Assembly: GCF_014534655.1 (NCBI RefSeq)
Contig: NZ_JACVVD010000020.1
Span: 18,083 to 82,082 of the forward strand
Length of the DNA: 64,000 nucleotides
Source of the DNA: Paenibacillus sedimenti
GTDB lineage: Bacteria; Bacillota; Bacilli; Paenibacillales; NBRC-103111
Reading direction: 5' to 3'
A model generated the notes under the pieces. It saw only the letters and a list, made by a program, of their open reading frames with translations. It searched no databases and had not been told where the DNA came from. Below are positions 8,631-17,124 of this stretch, in pieces (position 1 is the first letter of the stretch; every line of letters starts with the position of its first letter). The position numbers were made by a program, and so were the translations under genes.

Positions 8631-9523
8631 CTGTTTAAAATCAGATTGTTGCTCGGCCAATCCGACATATTGGTAAGGGACGAATCGTACCTGGAGATCT
8701 GTAACCCTGAATCGCGGTTGTGATCGGTCTCTACGTTCTCAATAATATTATTGTTGCCGCCGATGAAGATGCCGTTATCGCCGGCTCCGGTAACTCTTAC
8801 CCCCTTAACATGCCAATAATGGCCGAAAATCTGCAATCCGCGGTTGGCCGATCCGAACGATTGAGAGGAGAAGTCCAGGACAGGTTTCTCGGATCCGTAA
8901 GCGAAAATCTTCTTGCGTCCACCACTGCTGCCGCTATTGTCGCGGGCGATGGTTATCGTAGAGGAATAGCTGTACGTGCCGCCGAGCATATAGATGGTGC
9001 CTCCAGCTGCCACTTTCGTAAGCGCCATTGTCAAAGTGGTAGGTCTGTCAATCGTCCCCGGATTGCTTGCGGAGCCGTTCGCAGCTACATAGATGCCGTT
9101 ACTATCGGGTCCCGAGCCAGCGGCGACTAATTGCCATTGCTGGTTGGTTCCGCTCCATGACGACCATTGGTGCAGGTTCGTCCCGTCCGCCGTCGACATA
9201 TTATAGACGTCGAGCGCCTTGCCGCTGTTGCGGTTGATGAATTTGTAATAACCGCTGCCGGCATCTACGATCTGCCATTCCTGATTCGTTCCTCCACTCC
9301 AGGATGTCCATTGCTGCACATTCGCCCCGTCCGCCGTCGACATATTAGCAACGTCGAGTACCTTGCCACTGTTTTTGTTGACGATTTTGTAAATCGTGCT
9401 CGTATCGAATGCCGCCTTCACGGGAAGGCTCGTTAACAGAATCTTAAGCGATAACGTCAGAATAAAGCTGACGGCAAAATGCCATAAGGTCTTTGGTTGA
9501 AGTGAGATTTTCGTATTTCTCAT
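8621..9523 (-). pseudogene. Ricin-lectin + PL9-like pectate lyase, 3' truncated
   Basis: Start ATG 9523 has AAAGGGTG 7 nt upstream and is followed by a signal peptide (LWHFAVSFILTLSLKILL). Residues about 40-135 are a ricin-type beta-trefoil with two repeats carrying GKxLDVxNMSTADGxN and QQW. From about residue 145 comes the start of a PL9-type right-handed beta-helix (YVAANGSASNPGTIDRPTTL, GGTIYMLGGTY, GHYWHVKGVRVTGAGDNGI, NNIIENVETDHNRDSG). It ends at a stop (8621) right after WPSNNLILNSYS, where the family continues for another 150-200 residues. A secreted pectin-degrading enzyme cut at its catalytic half. Confidence 0.75.
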
Positions 9524-9671
9524 TATTATTCGCACCCTTTCTTTCATTTGAAATGTTGTAAATATCTGGAGATGAATGCGGATTTGGAGGGTCTGGGCAT
9601 TACTGTTGATAGATTGAACCTACTTTATCGAGGAATGAATCGAATGCTATATTCACGGTTAATAGATACTG

Positions 9672-9720
9672 AAAAGACGACTCTCGTCCCCAAAAACTGG
9701 GAATGAAGGTCGTCTTTTTA
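9672..9720 (-). terminator. Terminator after the chemotaxis-receptor gene
   Basis: AAAAGACGAC (9672-9681) pairs perfectly with GTCGTCTTTT (9709-9718), with a second small CCCAGTTTTTGGG-type hairpin in the loop. T runs on both strands make it bidirectional. It serves the receptor gene ending at 9769. Confidence 0.8.
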
Positions 9721-9768
9721 TCTCTTGCCTCTTAGCTTGCTCCGAAAAACTACAAGTTATCTGGTATT

Positions 9769-11451
9769 TTATTCCAGAATGAAAGTGGCAGCTGAATGCT
9801 GTAAGGAATCCGCCATTTCCTTTAGCGACCTTGAAGATGAAGCCATATGTTCCATGGTAGTCATCATTTCCTCGCTGGAAGCCATGACTTCGCTCGTGCG
9901 ATCGGCAGAATGTTTGGCGTAATCGGCCAAGGTGATCAAGGATGCACTCACCTGCTGGGAACCGGCAGACATCTCCTGGATGGAAGCGGCTATTTCCTCC
10001 ATCCGGGATGCGACTTGCCGGTTGGAATGAACGATTTCTTGAAACATTTCCGCTCCCAGTTCCATGCTGGTTTTGCCTTGATGGACTTCTGACAAACTCA
10101 AATGCGAATGGTGCACTGACTGAGCGATCTGTTGTTGGATTCCGCTAACCGAACCCAGGATGGTTGAGGTAAGCTCTTCGGCATGCACAGCGAGTTTCCT
10201 GATTTCACCGGCAACCACGGAAAACCCTCTTCCATGCTCCTGTGCACGGGCAGCTTCGATGGATGCATTCAAGGCCAAAAGATTCGTTTGTGTCGCAATC
10301 TCTTTAATGCGATTTCCCATATCCTCAATAATCTGCGACTGACCGCTTAAATGCTCCATTACAGATGCAGTTTGAAGTACCGACGTTTCAATTTCCCGCA
10401 TTTGTTTCAGTGTTTGCAGAATATGTTGCATACCTTCAGAAGCTTTTTGGGATGCGCTTGAAGACATCTCCAAAGCCTCGGAAGCAGATTCTGCAATTTG
10501 TTGGATGCCGTGCGACATCTCTTCCATCGCTTTACTGCTTTCTTCGGTTTGCATTCCTTGATGGAAAGAGTCTTTGACGATTTGTTCCATGGCAGCGTCA
10601 ATTTGTTTGGAGGATTGCGAAGATGCGTTCGCTGCGGAAGACAGATCCGCAGAAGTTTGTCCGATCTCTTGTGAAGCAGAGCGAATTTGCCGAATGATCG
10701 GGCGCAAATGCGAGAGCGTCTCATTCATAGAGAGTATTAACGCTCCGATTTCATCTTTCAGCTTGCTTTGGAGCGTGACCGGACGGAAGTCTCCTTGGGC
10801 AATGTCCTTCATTCTTCCGGAAACCGCTATGATCGGACGCACGATATACCCGGTCAACAGGTAAGCAAGTAAGGAGCCAAGCAAAAATACGGAGAAGGAT
10901 ACAAACAGGATCAATGCTTTTACTTGATCGGCGTTCCGAGCGACATCGGTTCCTTGAGCTTTCATGTCCGTTTCCCTATTCGCCGCAAGGGACTCAAAAT
11001 CATCCAGCAATTGGCGTGCCTGCGGTTCCAATTGTTGCTGCATAACGGTCATGGCCTGAGTTTTATTTCCTGATTCGACAAGTGGGAATATCCGGTTCTG
11101 GAATTCAGTATTCAAATTTTGATGTGTATTTATAAGTGGTAAGACCGCATCCGTACTGTCGGATTGAAGCAGTATTTGATCAATCTGAGCGCTTTGTTCC
11201 GTATAGGTTTGGAATTTTGTCTTATAATCCGCATCTCCGTATAAGACGAAGCCTCGGGCCAAAGCAAGCTGCTGTGCAACCACAAAACGAAGCTGTTCGC
11301 CTGCAATCAATAAAGGAAGATCAGTTTTAACCGAATTGTTGATATGCCGATTGACCTTGTCCATATTGGAGTAGGTCAACGCGGCAAGAATTAGCAGCAG
11401 TAGCAGAATCGAGCCAAAGGATAGCAGCAGTTTTATACGTATGGTTCTCAT
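9769..11451 (-). CDS. Methyl-accepting chemotaxis protein
   Basis: 560 aa. One membrane span at about residues 7-29, an extracellular four-helix ligand domain (30-178), a second span at about 180-203, a HAMP linker (about 205-255), then the long cytoplasmic signalling helices with the hairpin tip IATQTNLLALNASIEAARAQ and EHGRGFSVVAGEIRKLA that bind CheA/CheW. GGAGG stands 7 nt before the ATG. The tip has Q-E-H in place of the usual G-E-Q/H-G, a small deviation. It probably senses a soluble ligand outside the cell; ligand unknown. Confidence 0.93.
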   Translation of the reverse strand: MRTIRIKLLLSFGSILLLLLILAALTYSNMDKVNRHINNSVKTDLPLLIAGEQLRFVVAQQLALARGFVLYGDADYKTKFQTYTEQSAQIDQILLQSDSTDAVLPLINTHQNLNTEFQNRIFPLVESGNKTQAMTVMQQQLEPQARQLLDDFESLAANRETDMKAQGTDVARNADQVKALILFVSFSVFLLGSLLAYLLTGYIVRPIIAVSGRMKDIAQGDFRPVTLQSKLKDEIGALILSMNETLSHLRPIIRQIRSASQEIGQTSADLSSAANASSQSSKQIDAAMEQIVKDSFHQGMQTEESSKAMEEMSHGIQQIAESASEALEMSSSASQKASEGMQHILQTLKQMREIETSVLQTASVMEHLSGQSQIIEDMGNRIKEIATQTNLLALNASIEAARAQEHGRGFSVVAGEIRKLAVHAEELTSTILGSVSGIQQQIAQSVHHSHLSLSEVHQGKTSMELGAEMFQEIVHSNRQVASRMEEIAASIQEMSAGSQQVSASLITLADYAKHSADRTSEVMASSEEMMTTMEHMASSSRSLKEMADSLQHSAATFILE

Positions 11452-11518
11452 GAACAGACCTCCATCGATCTTATTTGCGTATTGAACGGAGCATACCAGA
11501 TCATCAATTGAAATGATG

Positions 11519-11704
11519 TCAGGAGGGAGGGGGATTTCCTTTTAATTTTTCGTACAGCATATGAAGCCGGTCCAATTTCATGCTTAATCGATAGACCTTG
11601 GGGCTAAGGAAAGATTGCGAATTTTCTACCGCCTTAACCATTTTTATTCGGTTCTTTTCAATTAAATGGGACAATTCATTGATTTGTTTTTCATCGTTTT
11701 TCAT
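11519..11704 (-). CDS. Spo0E-like aspartyl-phosphate phosphatase
   Basis: 61 aa forming two helices with the family pattern: HLIEKNRIKMVKAVEN, then SLSPKVYRLSMKLDRLHMLY. The S-x-x-L-D signature that dephosphorylates Spo0A~P is present as SMKLD. ATG 11704 lies 8 nt after AGGAGGT. That ribosome site and the first codons are inside the end of the upstream GGDEF-EAL gene (overlap 14 nt), so the two are probably translationally coupled. It would delay sporulation by removing phosphate from Spo0A. Confidence 0.8.
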   Translation of the reverse strand: MKNDEKQINELSHLIEKNRIKMVKAVENSQSFLSPKVYRLSMKLDRLHMLYEKLKGNPPPS

Positions 11705-13382
11705 CAAGTAGACCTCCTGTCTCCAGGTTTCGATTCAGTGCCATATTTTTGCGCAGCCACTCACTCGATTCAGCGGCAGATAGGGGAGGGGCCTGATAGT
11801 AGCCTTGGAAGAAATCGCAGGACAAACCGAGGTAAAAAGAATATTGCATCTCTGTCTCCACCCCTTCGGCGATGACCTCAAGATCCAACAGGTGTGCCAG
11901 TGAAAGAACCGATTCAAGGATGAAGGCATTTTTATAGTTTGATTGGATAGATTGGGTGAAAGACTTATCGATTTTAATGGCATCAACAGCATATTTCACA
12001 AGGCAACCGAGCGAGGAGAAGCCGGTGCCGAAATCGTCAAGGGACAATCTTACGCCAAGTGATTTTATTTCATCAAGCTTCCGGAGGCAGCTTTCCTCAT
12101 GAAGCATAGAGATGCTCTCCGTTATTTCCAATTCCAGTGAGGAGGGAGCGAGACCACATTTCTCCAGCGCTTCCCTCACTTGCGAGACAAAAGCTGGATC
12201 TAGAAATTGTATCACGGAGACGTTGACGGAAATTCGAATGTTTGAGCCATAGAAGGTTTGCCAATCCTTACATTGCCGGCACGCTTCGTTCAACACCCAC
12301 TTCCCGAGCCTGATAATGAGTCCGGTCCGTTCAGCAGTCGGAATAAAAGAAGACGGCAGGATAAATCCCTCTTCCGGATCATGCCAACGAAGCAGGGCTT
12401 CGAACCCGATCACTTTTTTCGTTGCCATTTCCGCTTGAGGCTGGTAATAAAGTACGAATTGATTTTTTTCGAATGCTTGGCGCATTCTCTGTTCGAGAAA
12501 CTTGGAGTCCAACAGCTCGCTTCTCATTCCCTCCTGGTAAAAACGGAAGCCGTTTTTATCATTGTGCTTGGCTGAATACATAGCCAGATCGGATTTTTGG
12601 AAGAGCTCCTTCACGTCGCTTCCATCTTTCGGAAACATGGAGATGCCGATGCTGCAGCTGACTGTCATTATAACCCCGTCCAGTTCTATTGGAAGCGATA
12701 TTCGATTTAGGATACGGCTCGCTTCAAGCTCGGCAGTTTCCATGTCCGCAACCGTCAGAACGACGGCGAATTCGTCTCCTCCCAATCTGGCCGTTATATG
12801 TTCAACATGGATGCTTTCTTCCAACCTTTGCGCAACGTTCCGGAGAACGCTGTCGCCCGTATCGTGCCCGTAGGTGTCATTGATCAATTTGAAATCGTCG
12901 ATATCAAGAAACAGCAGGGCAAATGTTATGTTCTTGCGCTCCGTCTGCTTCACATACCTGTCTATTTGTTGATAGAGGAACAAGCGGCTATATAGTCCTG
13001 TTAACGTATCTTCGTAGGCCAGACGTTCCGCATACTTCCGTTTCTCATGCAGTTTCTCGGAAAGAACACTGGTTCCGATTGCAAATCCGAAGGTTGCTAT
13101 CGATAGTCCCGAGGCCTCGATTACCCGAGAGTATTGAAGATAATCGCGTAGAAATTCTTCACACAGCCACAAAGAATTTAACGTAAGAGTAAGGAGCGAT
13201 ATAGAGAAGCCCCCCATCAGTCCGAACTGGTAGGAGAAGAAAAAACAAGGGATCAGAGTGATCGTCCAAGCCAGCTGTTTTTCCGGCCACGGCACAAAAA
13301 TTTCAGTAGGAATGAGCAATATGTAACAAACAAGTGTGATGATCCAAACATACCCGGGAACCGATTTCATGTAGTTGACCAT
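11691..13382 (-). CDS. GGDEF-EAL cyclic-di-GMP enzyme, membrane-bound
   Basis: 563 aa. Residues 1-95 form about four membrane spans (sensor unknown). The diguanylate cyclase domain (about 115-285) has an intact RLGGDEFAVVL active site. The phosphodiesterase domain (about 300-550) has FEALLRWHDPEEG, ITESISM, LDDFGTGFSSL and DKSFTQ, so both activities look possible. ATG 13382 has AGGAGGG 10 nt upstream. Its 3' end overlaps a Spo0E-like gene. It makes or removes c-di-GMP, which in Paenibacillus relatives affects motility and biofilm. Confidence 0.92.
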   Translation of the reverse strand: MVNYMKSVPGYVWIITLVCYILLIPTEIFVPWPEKQLAWTITLIPCFFFSYQFGLMGGFSISLLTLTLNSLWLCEEFLRDYLQYSRVIEASGLSIATFGFAIGTSVLSEKLHEKRKYAERLAYEDTLTGLYSRLFLYQQIDRYVKQTERKNITFALLFLDIDDFKLINDTYGHDTGDSVLRNVAQRLEESIHVEHITARLGGDEFAVVLTVADMETAELEASRILNRISLPIELDGVIMTVSCSIGISMFPKDGSDVKELFQKSDLAMYSAKHNDKNGFRFYQEGMRSELLDSKFLEQRMRQAFEKNQFVLYYQPQAEMATKKVIGFEALLRWHDPEEGFILPSSFIPTAERTGLIIRLGKWVLNEACRQCKDWQTFYGSNIRISVNVSVIQFLDPAFVSQVREALEKCGLAPSSLELEITESISMLHEESCLRKLDEIKSLGVRLSLDDFGTGFSSLGCLVKYAVDAIKIDKSFTQSIQSNYKNAFILESVLSLAHLLDLEVIAEGVETEMQYSFYLGLSCDFFQGYYQAPPLSAAESSEWLRKNMALNRNLETGGLLDEKR

Positions 13383-13592
13383 CGTTTATCGCCCTCCTGT
13401 TTTTTTTGATTGCATAGAAATTCATTTGAAAACAAGTTCATTTTATACGACAAAAGATCACACAAACAGTCATAAAACGTCATTTTATTTAATCGTGACA
13501 TTTTGTCATCTCATTTTTGACACCCCCGGCAAAACAAAGCTGGTATGATGGACATAAAACAATCTATTTTATAACTAGAGAGGATTTCGATC

Positions 13593-13944
13593 ATGCACGA
13601 TCTGTTGAAACGATGGCAGTGGAACGATTGGTTCTTTTTTGCAGTGCGGATTTGTTGGTGCACGATCATATTGGTTTTGTTGTGGAAAGTGTAGGATATG
13701 TGGAGCTTCCCGTTCTGGATCAGGCTGGGCGTTGCCCTTATTGTCACTTTGGTTCCATTTTACGTCGGACCAATTTTCTTTCGGTTTAACCAAACGAGAG
13801 ATGGAAATTTTACAGTATCTCGATTCCGGTTTGCGTTATAAATCGTTAGCGGCCAAGCTGTTTATGTCAGAAGGAACGGTTAGCAATTACATCTCCGCCA
13901 TTACAAGAAAGGAATGCCTTGAACACCGGATTGAGCTTTCTTAG
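13593..13944 (+). pseudogene. Collapsed copy of the fused histidine kinase/response regulator
   Basis: About the first 60 codons (HDLLKRWQWNDWFFFAVRICW and WSFPFWIRLG with one in-frame TAG between) match the first 60 residues of the protein at 17125 (IARWEWYDWFMIALRICW, WSFPFWIKLG). Within a few bases, near 13780, the sequence jumps to its last domain: LTKREMEILQYLDSGLRYKS then LAAKLFMSEGTVSNYIS, the LuxR-type HTH. About 1.45 kb of kinase and receiver code is missing. The upstream region is also similar to that of the 17125 gene. It is the remnant of a paralogue, not an independent small gene. Confidence 0.8.
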
Positions 13945-13966
13945 TCAATTCGGTGTTTCTTTTATG
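13921..13966 (+). terminator. Hairpin terminator at the end of the collapsed kinase copy
   Basis: GAACACCGGATTGA (13921-13934) pairs with TCAATTCGGTGTTT (13945-13958) with one mismatch, followed by TTTCTTTTAT. It lies over the end of the remnant's frame. Confidence 0.65.
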
Positions 13967-14092
13967 GTTTCACCCACTGAATGTCATATTATGGTTCATG
14001 ACATGACGTGACTACCCGTTGTGACAAAGTTTTTATTAGTATATGATTCGACAAAACACTTTATAATTCGACAAAAAACAAGGGGGATTCCG

Positions 14093-15661
14093 ATGGAAGC
14101 ATATCCAAAACAGACAACACGTTTGTTTAAGTTCCTTATTATTCTTTTGCTGCTGGTGGTCCTTATCGAATCGGAAGGTCAATTAGCTTCGGTTGTGATG
14201 AATATCGAACACGGGACATGGCACATCTTGTTGAAAATGGTTCTTGTGTTATCCGCTTGCTCTCTCGTATATATTCTTTTCAGGAAGTTCAAGCAGCTTG
14301 AAACGGCCGAACGGGAAATCAGGCAAATCGCCTATTATGATCTACTGACCGGATTGCCTAACAGACGCTATTTCATGGATAGCTTCACCATGAAGCTGAA
14401 CAACTTGCAGCAAACCAATGGTTCGCTCATGGCGGTTATGTTTATTGATTTGGATCAATTCAAATGGGTCAACGATTCGATGGGACACGAAGCCGGCGAC
14501 CTGCTGCTCGTGGAAGTCGTCAACCGGATGAAACGCTGTGTGAGGCATAAAGATTTTCTCGCCCGCTTGGGAGGTGATGAATTTGTGCTTTGGCTGCCGG
14601 ATTTGGAAATTGCCGAAGATGCGCAATATGTTGCTAAAATGATCGTCGAAACGTTGAACATGCCCGTTTATTTACAGGACCGCGAAGTCCGCATTACGCC
14701 GAGCATCGGGATTTGCATGTATCCTGAGCATGGAAGCGATATCAATGTGTTGATGAAAAACGCGGACATGGCTATGTACCATGCAAAAGTTAATGGAGGT
14801 AACAGTTATCAGATATACAGACCTGCAATGGAAAAACGTGTCAACAATTACTTTCAAATTGTGTCGGAGTTTCACAAGTCGCTCTTCCGCAAAGAGTTCG
14901 AGCTCTATTATCAGCCGCGTATCGATTTCAAGACAGGACGGCTTGAAAGCGTGGAAGCGCTTATCCGGTGGAACCATCCGGAGCGCGGGCTCATTATGCC
15001 GATGGAGTTTATCAGTATAGCGGAAGAAAGCAATTTTATCCTTCCGCTCGGTGAATGGATTCTTAAAGAAGCGTGCAGACAGAACAAAATGTGGCAAGAT
15101 CGGGGGTTTCCGGCGGTCCGGGTCGCTGTGAACGTATCCGTAAAGCAGCTGCAACAACCGGATTTCGCCCGCAAGCTGAGAGATATTATGGAAGAGACGG
15201 GAATGGATCCGGAGCGGCTTGAAATAGAAATGACGGAAAGTACTCTGATGACCGACACGAACCAAATGCTTATCACGTTTGAAGAGTTGAAAAAAATCGG
15301 CGTTTACCTTTCTATTGACGATTTCGGCACCGGCTATTCCTCGTTAAGTTACTTGAAGCGTCTCGCTGTCCACGCTCTGAAGATAGACCGGTCGTTTATC
15401 CGGGATTTGCCGGAAGACGAAGATAGCGTGACCATTACGGAGATGATCATCGGTCTTGCCCACAACCTCCGTTTGGAAGTGATCGCTGAAGGCGTGGAAA
15501 CGGTGCAGCAGCACAATTTTTTGCTGGAGAGAGGCTGTAAGAAGGCTCAGGGTTATTTGTACAGCAAGCCACTTACGGAGTCCCAATTAGCAGAGATGCT
15601 CGGAACGAGCGGTCTCCACTTTGGTCCGGTGATTGAAACTGAGGATGTCTATGTAGGCTAA
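14093..15661 (+). CDS. GGDEF-EAL cyclic-di-GMP enzyme
   Basis: 522 aa from ATG 14093, which has AGGGGG 6 nt upstream; the upstream in-frame codons lack a ribosome site. Two N-terminal spans (about 12-28 and 44-62), a GGDEF domain with intact RLGGDEFVLWL (about residue 160), and an EAL domain with VEALIRWNHPERG, NVSVKQLQQ, EMTES and IDDFGTGYSSL. The architecture is a minimal membrane-bound dual enzyme, shorter at the N-terminus than its neighbour at 11691-13382. The upstream region holds two copies of ATTCGACAAAA (14045 and 14067) and a GACGTGACTAC motif shared with the 17125 promoter region. Confidence 0.92.
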   Translation: MEAYPKQTTRLFKFLIILLLLVVLIESEGQLASVVMNIEHGTWHILLKMVLVLSACSLVYILFRKFKQLETAEREIRQIAYYDLLTGLPNRRYFMDSFTMKLNNLQQTNGSLMAVMFIDLDQFKWVNDSMGHEAGDLLLVEVVNRMKRCVRHKDFLARLGGDEFVLWLPDLEIAEDAQYVAKMIVETLNMPVYLQDREVRITPSIGICMYPEHGSDINVLMKNADMAMYHAKVNGGNSYQIYRPAMEKRVNNYFQIVSEFHKSLFRKEFELYYQPRIDFKTGRLESVEALIRWNHPERGLIMPMEFISIAEESNFILPLGEWILKEACRQNKMWQDRGFPAVRVAVNVSVKQLQQPDFARKLRDIMEETGMDPERLEIEMTESTLMTDTNQMLITFEELKKIGVYLSIDDFGTGYSSLSYLKRLAVHALKIDRSFIRDLPEDEDSVTITEMIIGLAHNLRLEVIAEGVETVQQHNFLLERGCKKAQGYLYSKPLTESQLAEMLGTSGLHFGPVIETEDVYVG

Positions 15662-15819
15662 TGGCTCGAATGCTGATCGGCATCGTTATATGCGGCTATG
15701 ATCCGCCACTTCATCCGTACATCGCCAATATCACCTGCTCACGGCCGTGTTAACGGAGGAATTAAATGAGCAACCAAGTCCTTATATCAACAAGTGGTAT
15801 CATAAATTAGAAGAAAGGA

Positions 15820-15853
15820 AATAAGGAATGAACTTTTTGGTTCATTCCTTATT
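15820..15853 (-). terminator. Perfect inverted repeat, probable terminator on the minus strand
   Basis: AATAAGGAATGAAC (15820-15833) is exactly complementary to GTTCATTCCTTATT (15840-15853), a 14-bp stem with a 6-nt loop. On the minus strand it is followed by a T-rich stretch. It overlaps the stop codon of the kinase fragment at 15849, so it terminated that gene. Confidence 0.7.
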
Positions 15854-16070
15854 GTGGGATCTGAAAGGTTACGGTAATGCCCTGATACGGTATGCATTCA
15901 ATTTGCAATCCTTTGCCGTAAAGCCCATGCGTATGTCTGACGGATTTGCAAACGATCGCTTCAATTTCTCCTCATTTATTCCTACCTCCATGTCACGTAT
16001 CGTAACTTCAAACGACCCCACAGTACTCGTATACCCGGAAATGAGTAAGAAGGGCGTCCGCCAACAGCGG
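15849..16070 (-). pseudogene. Sensor histidine kinase ATPase-domain tail
   Basis: On the minus strand one frame gives VGSFEVTIRDMEVGINEEKL with LKRSF, the D-x-G-x-G-(I)-like segment of a histidine-kinase ATPase domain. After a frameshift another gives HGLYGKGLQIECIPYQGITV with TFQIPQ and a stop at 15849, the family's typical last beta strand. It is the 3' fragment of a YesM/LytS-type kinase; the rest of the gene is gone. Confidence 0.5.
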
Positions 16071-16108
16071 GGGTGATTCATTGATCCATACCCCGGCGGT
16101 CGCAGGCA

Positions 16109-16939
16109 TTATTGGGTGACGACCGTTCTGCCGTTGAGCGGCTGGACAGGTCGATGATTGTCGGAGAAAATAGCGCCGAACGCCTGGATCTGCTTCTCGG
16201 ATAGTTCAATCGGTTCCTCCAGCACGGTCCAGTCCACCCCTTCCGAGCAAGGAGGCGTCGTCAACGAGCCTTTATATCGGAATGCTTTTTTATCTTGTGG
16301 CAGCAGTGCGTTCAAATCAATGACTTGATCCAGCTTGAGATCTTCCTTGGTTTCTTCCTTCGGAAGCTTCGAGAACATTTCCGCCAGTTGTTTGTTTTCA
16401 CTGCCTGATTTGATTAGAACGCCGAGCACGGCAAGCTTGCCTTCACTATTCTTGTGTACAAGATGCATCTCCATATCGAAAGTTTTATCGTTGATCTGGT
16501 TTTCGCTAGGTTTATGGAAATGCAGTTGAACGAGCGTGTAAACTTTGCCATCAAGGGTTATGGTATTGCTGCCGGATGCGTCATTCGCTTGAATGGTATG
16601 CCCGTTGTTCATCAGGGTGAAGGCGGTCGGTTTATAATTGGTCTCGAATTTGCCTAATTCTTTGTCCACTTTTAATTGAGAAAGCTCAATATCGATAGGG
16701 GACTGCTCGGTTCCATTCGCGCATGCGGCATATTGCGGATCCAGAGTCGTCCATTTGGCAGGGCCCGTATCACCCGAGTAAGACCAGTGAGCGGGCTTCG
16801 TTGCAGTTACATTGGCACTGGCACTGGAGCTGGCACTGGAGCTGGCGCTGGGTATTGCGCTATTCTGAGCAGCGCACGCCGCCAGCGGCAGAGTAAGTAC
16901 AACAGCCATCATTCCACGAATTACTGTGTTTCTGTTCAT
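16109..16939 (-). CDS. Alpha-class carbonic anhydrase lipoprotein
   Basis: 276 aa from ATG 16939, 7 nt after GAGGAG. A lipobox LPLAAC gives a lipid anchor outside the membrane, followed by a Ser/Ala-rich linker. The alpha-CA domain shows the zinc ligands in VQLHFHKPSENQI (two His) and MEMHLVHK (third His), and the C-terminal LTTPPCSEGVDWTVL and PVQPLNGR. It interconverts CO2 and bicarbonate at the cell surface. Length fits a complete enzyme. Transcribed toward the kinase fragment; no operon partner. Confidence 0.92.
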   Translation of the reverse strand: MNRNTVIRGMMAVVLTLPLAACAAQNSAIPSASSSASSSASANVTATKPAHWSYSGDTGPAKWTTLDPQYAACANGTEQSPIDIELSQLKVDKELGKFETNYKPTAFTLMNNGHTIQANDASGSNTITLDGKVYTLVQLHFHKPSENQINDKTFDMEMHLVHKNSEGKLAVLGVLIKSGSENKQLAEMFSKLPKEETKEDLKLDQVIDLNALLPQDKKAFRYKGSLTTPPCSEGVDWTVLEEPIELSEKQIQAFGAIFSDNHRPVQPLNGRTVVTQ

Positions 16940-17028
16940 TGACATTCTCCTCGTTTCTTCGTTTAAGTTCATCTTGGATGATTCCACACCACATTATTTA
17001 ACAAAAACGAGGATCATATCGTCCAGTT

Positions 17029-17092
17029 ATAAAACGTCACTTCTTCCCTATGATAGATTGTCATATGATTCGACGTGACTACGCGATATAAT
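17029..17092 (+). promoter_or_regulatory. Upstream region of the fused kinase/regulator, with -10 box
   Basis: TATAAT at 17087-17092 is a good -10 box 33 nt before the start codon. Upstream lie TAAAACGTCA (about 17031), TTGTCATATGATT and CGACGTGACTAC. The first two recur before the collapsed paralogue (about 13473 and 13505), and GACGTGACTAC recurs at about 14003. A regulator site shared by the three genes is possible; no good -35 is seen. Confidence 0.45.
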
Positions 17093-17124
17093 GGAATGTA
17101 ATAAAACAACTTGGAGGTATCGTC

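Noticed and set aside
13535..13575. Classical -35/-10 promoter before the collapsed kinase
   Set aside because: TTGACA and TATGAT are present but 21 bp apart, too far for a standard promoter; only the extended -10 is credible.
14672..15265. 197-codon minus-strand frame opposite the GGDEF-EAL gene
   Set aside because: A shadow of a complete gene with intact GGDEF and EAL motifs.
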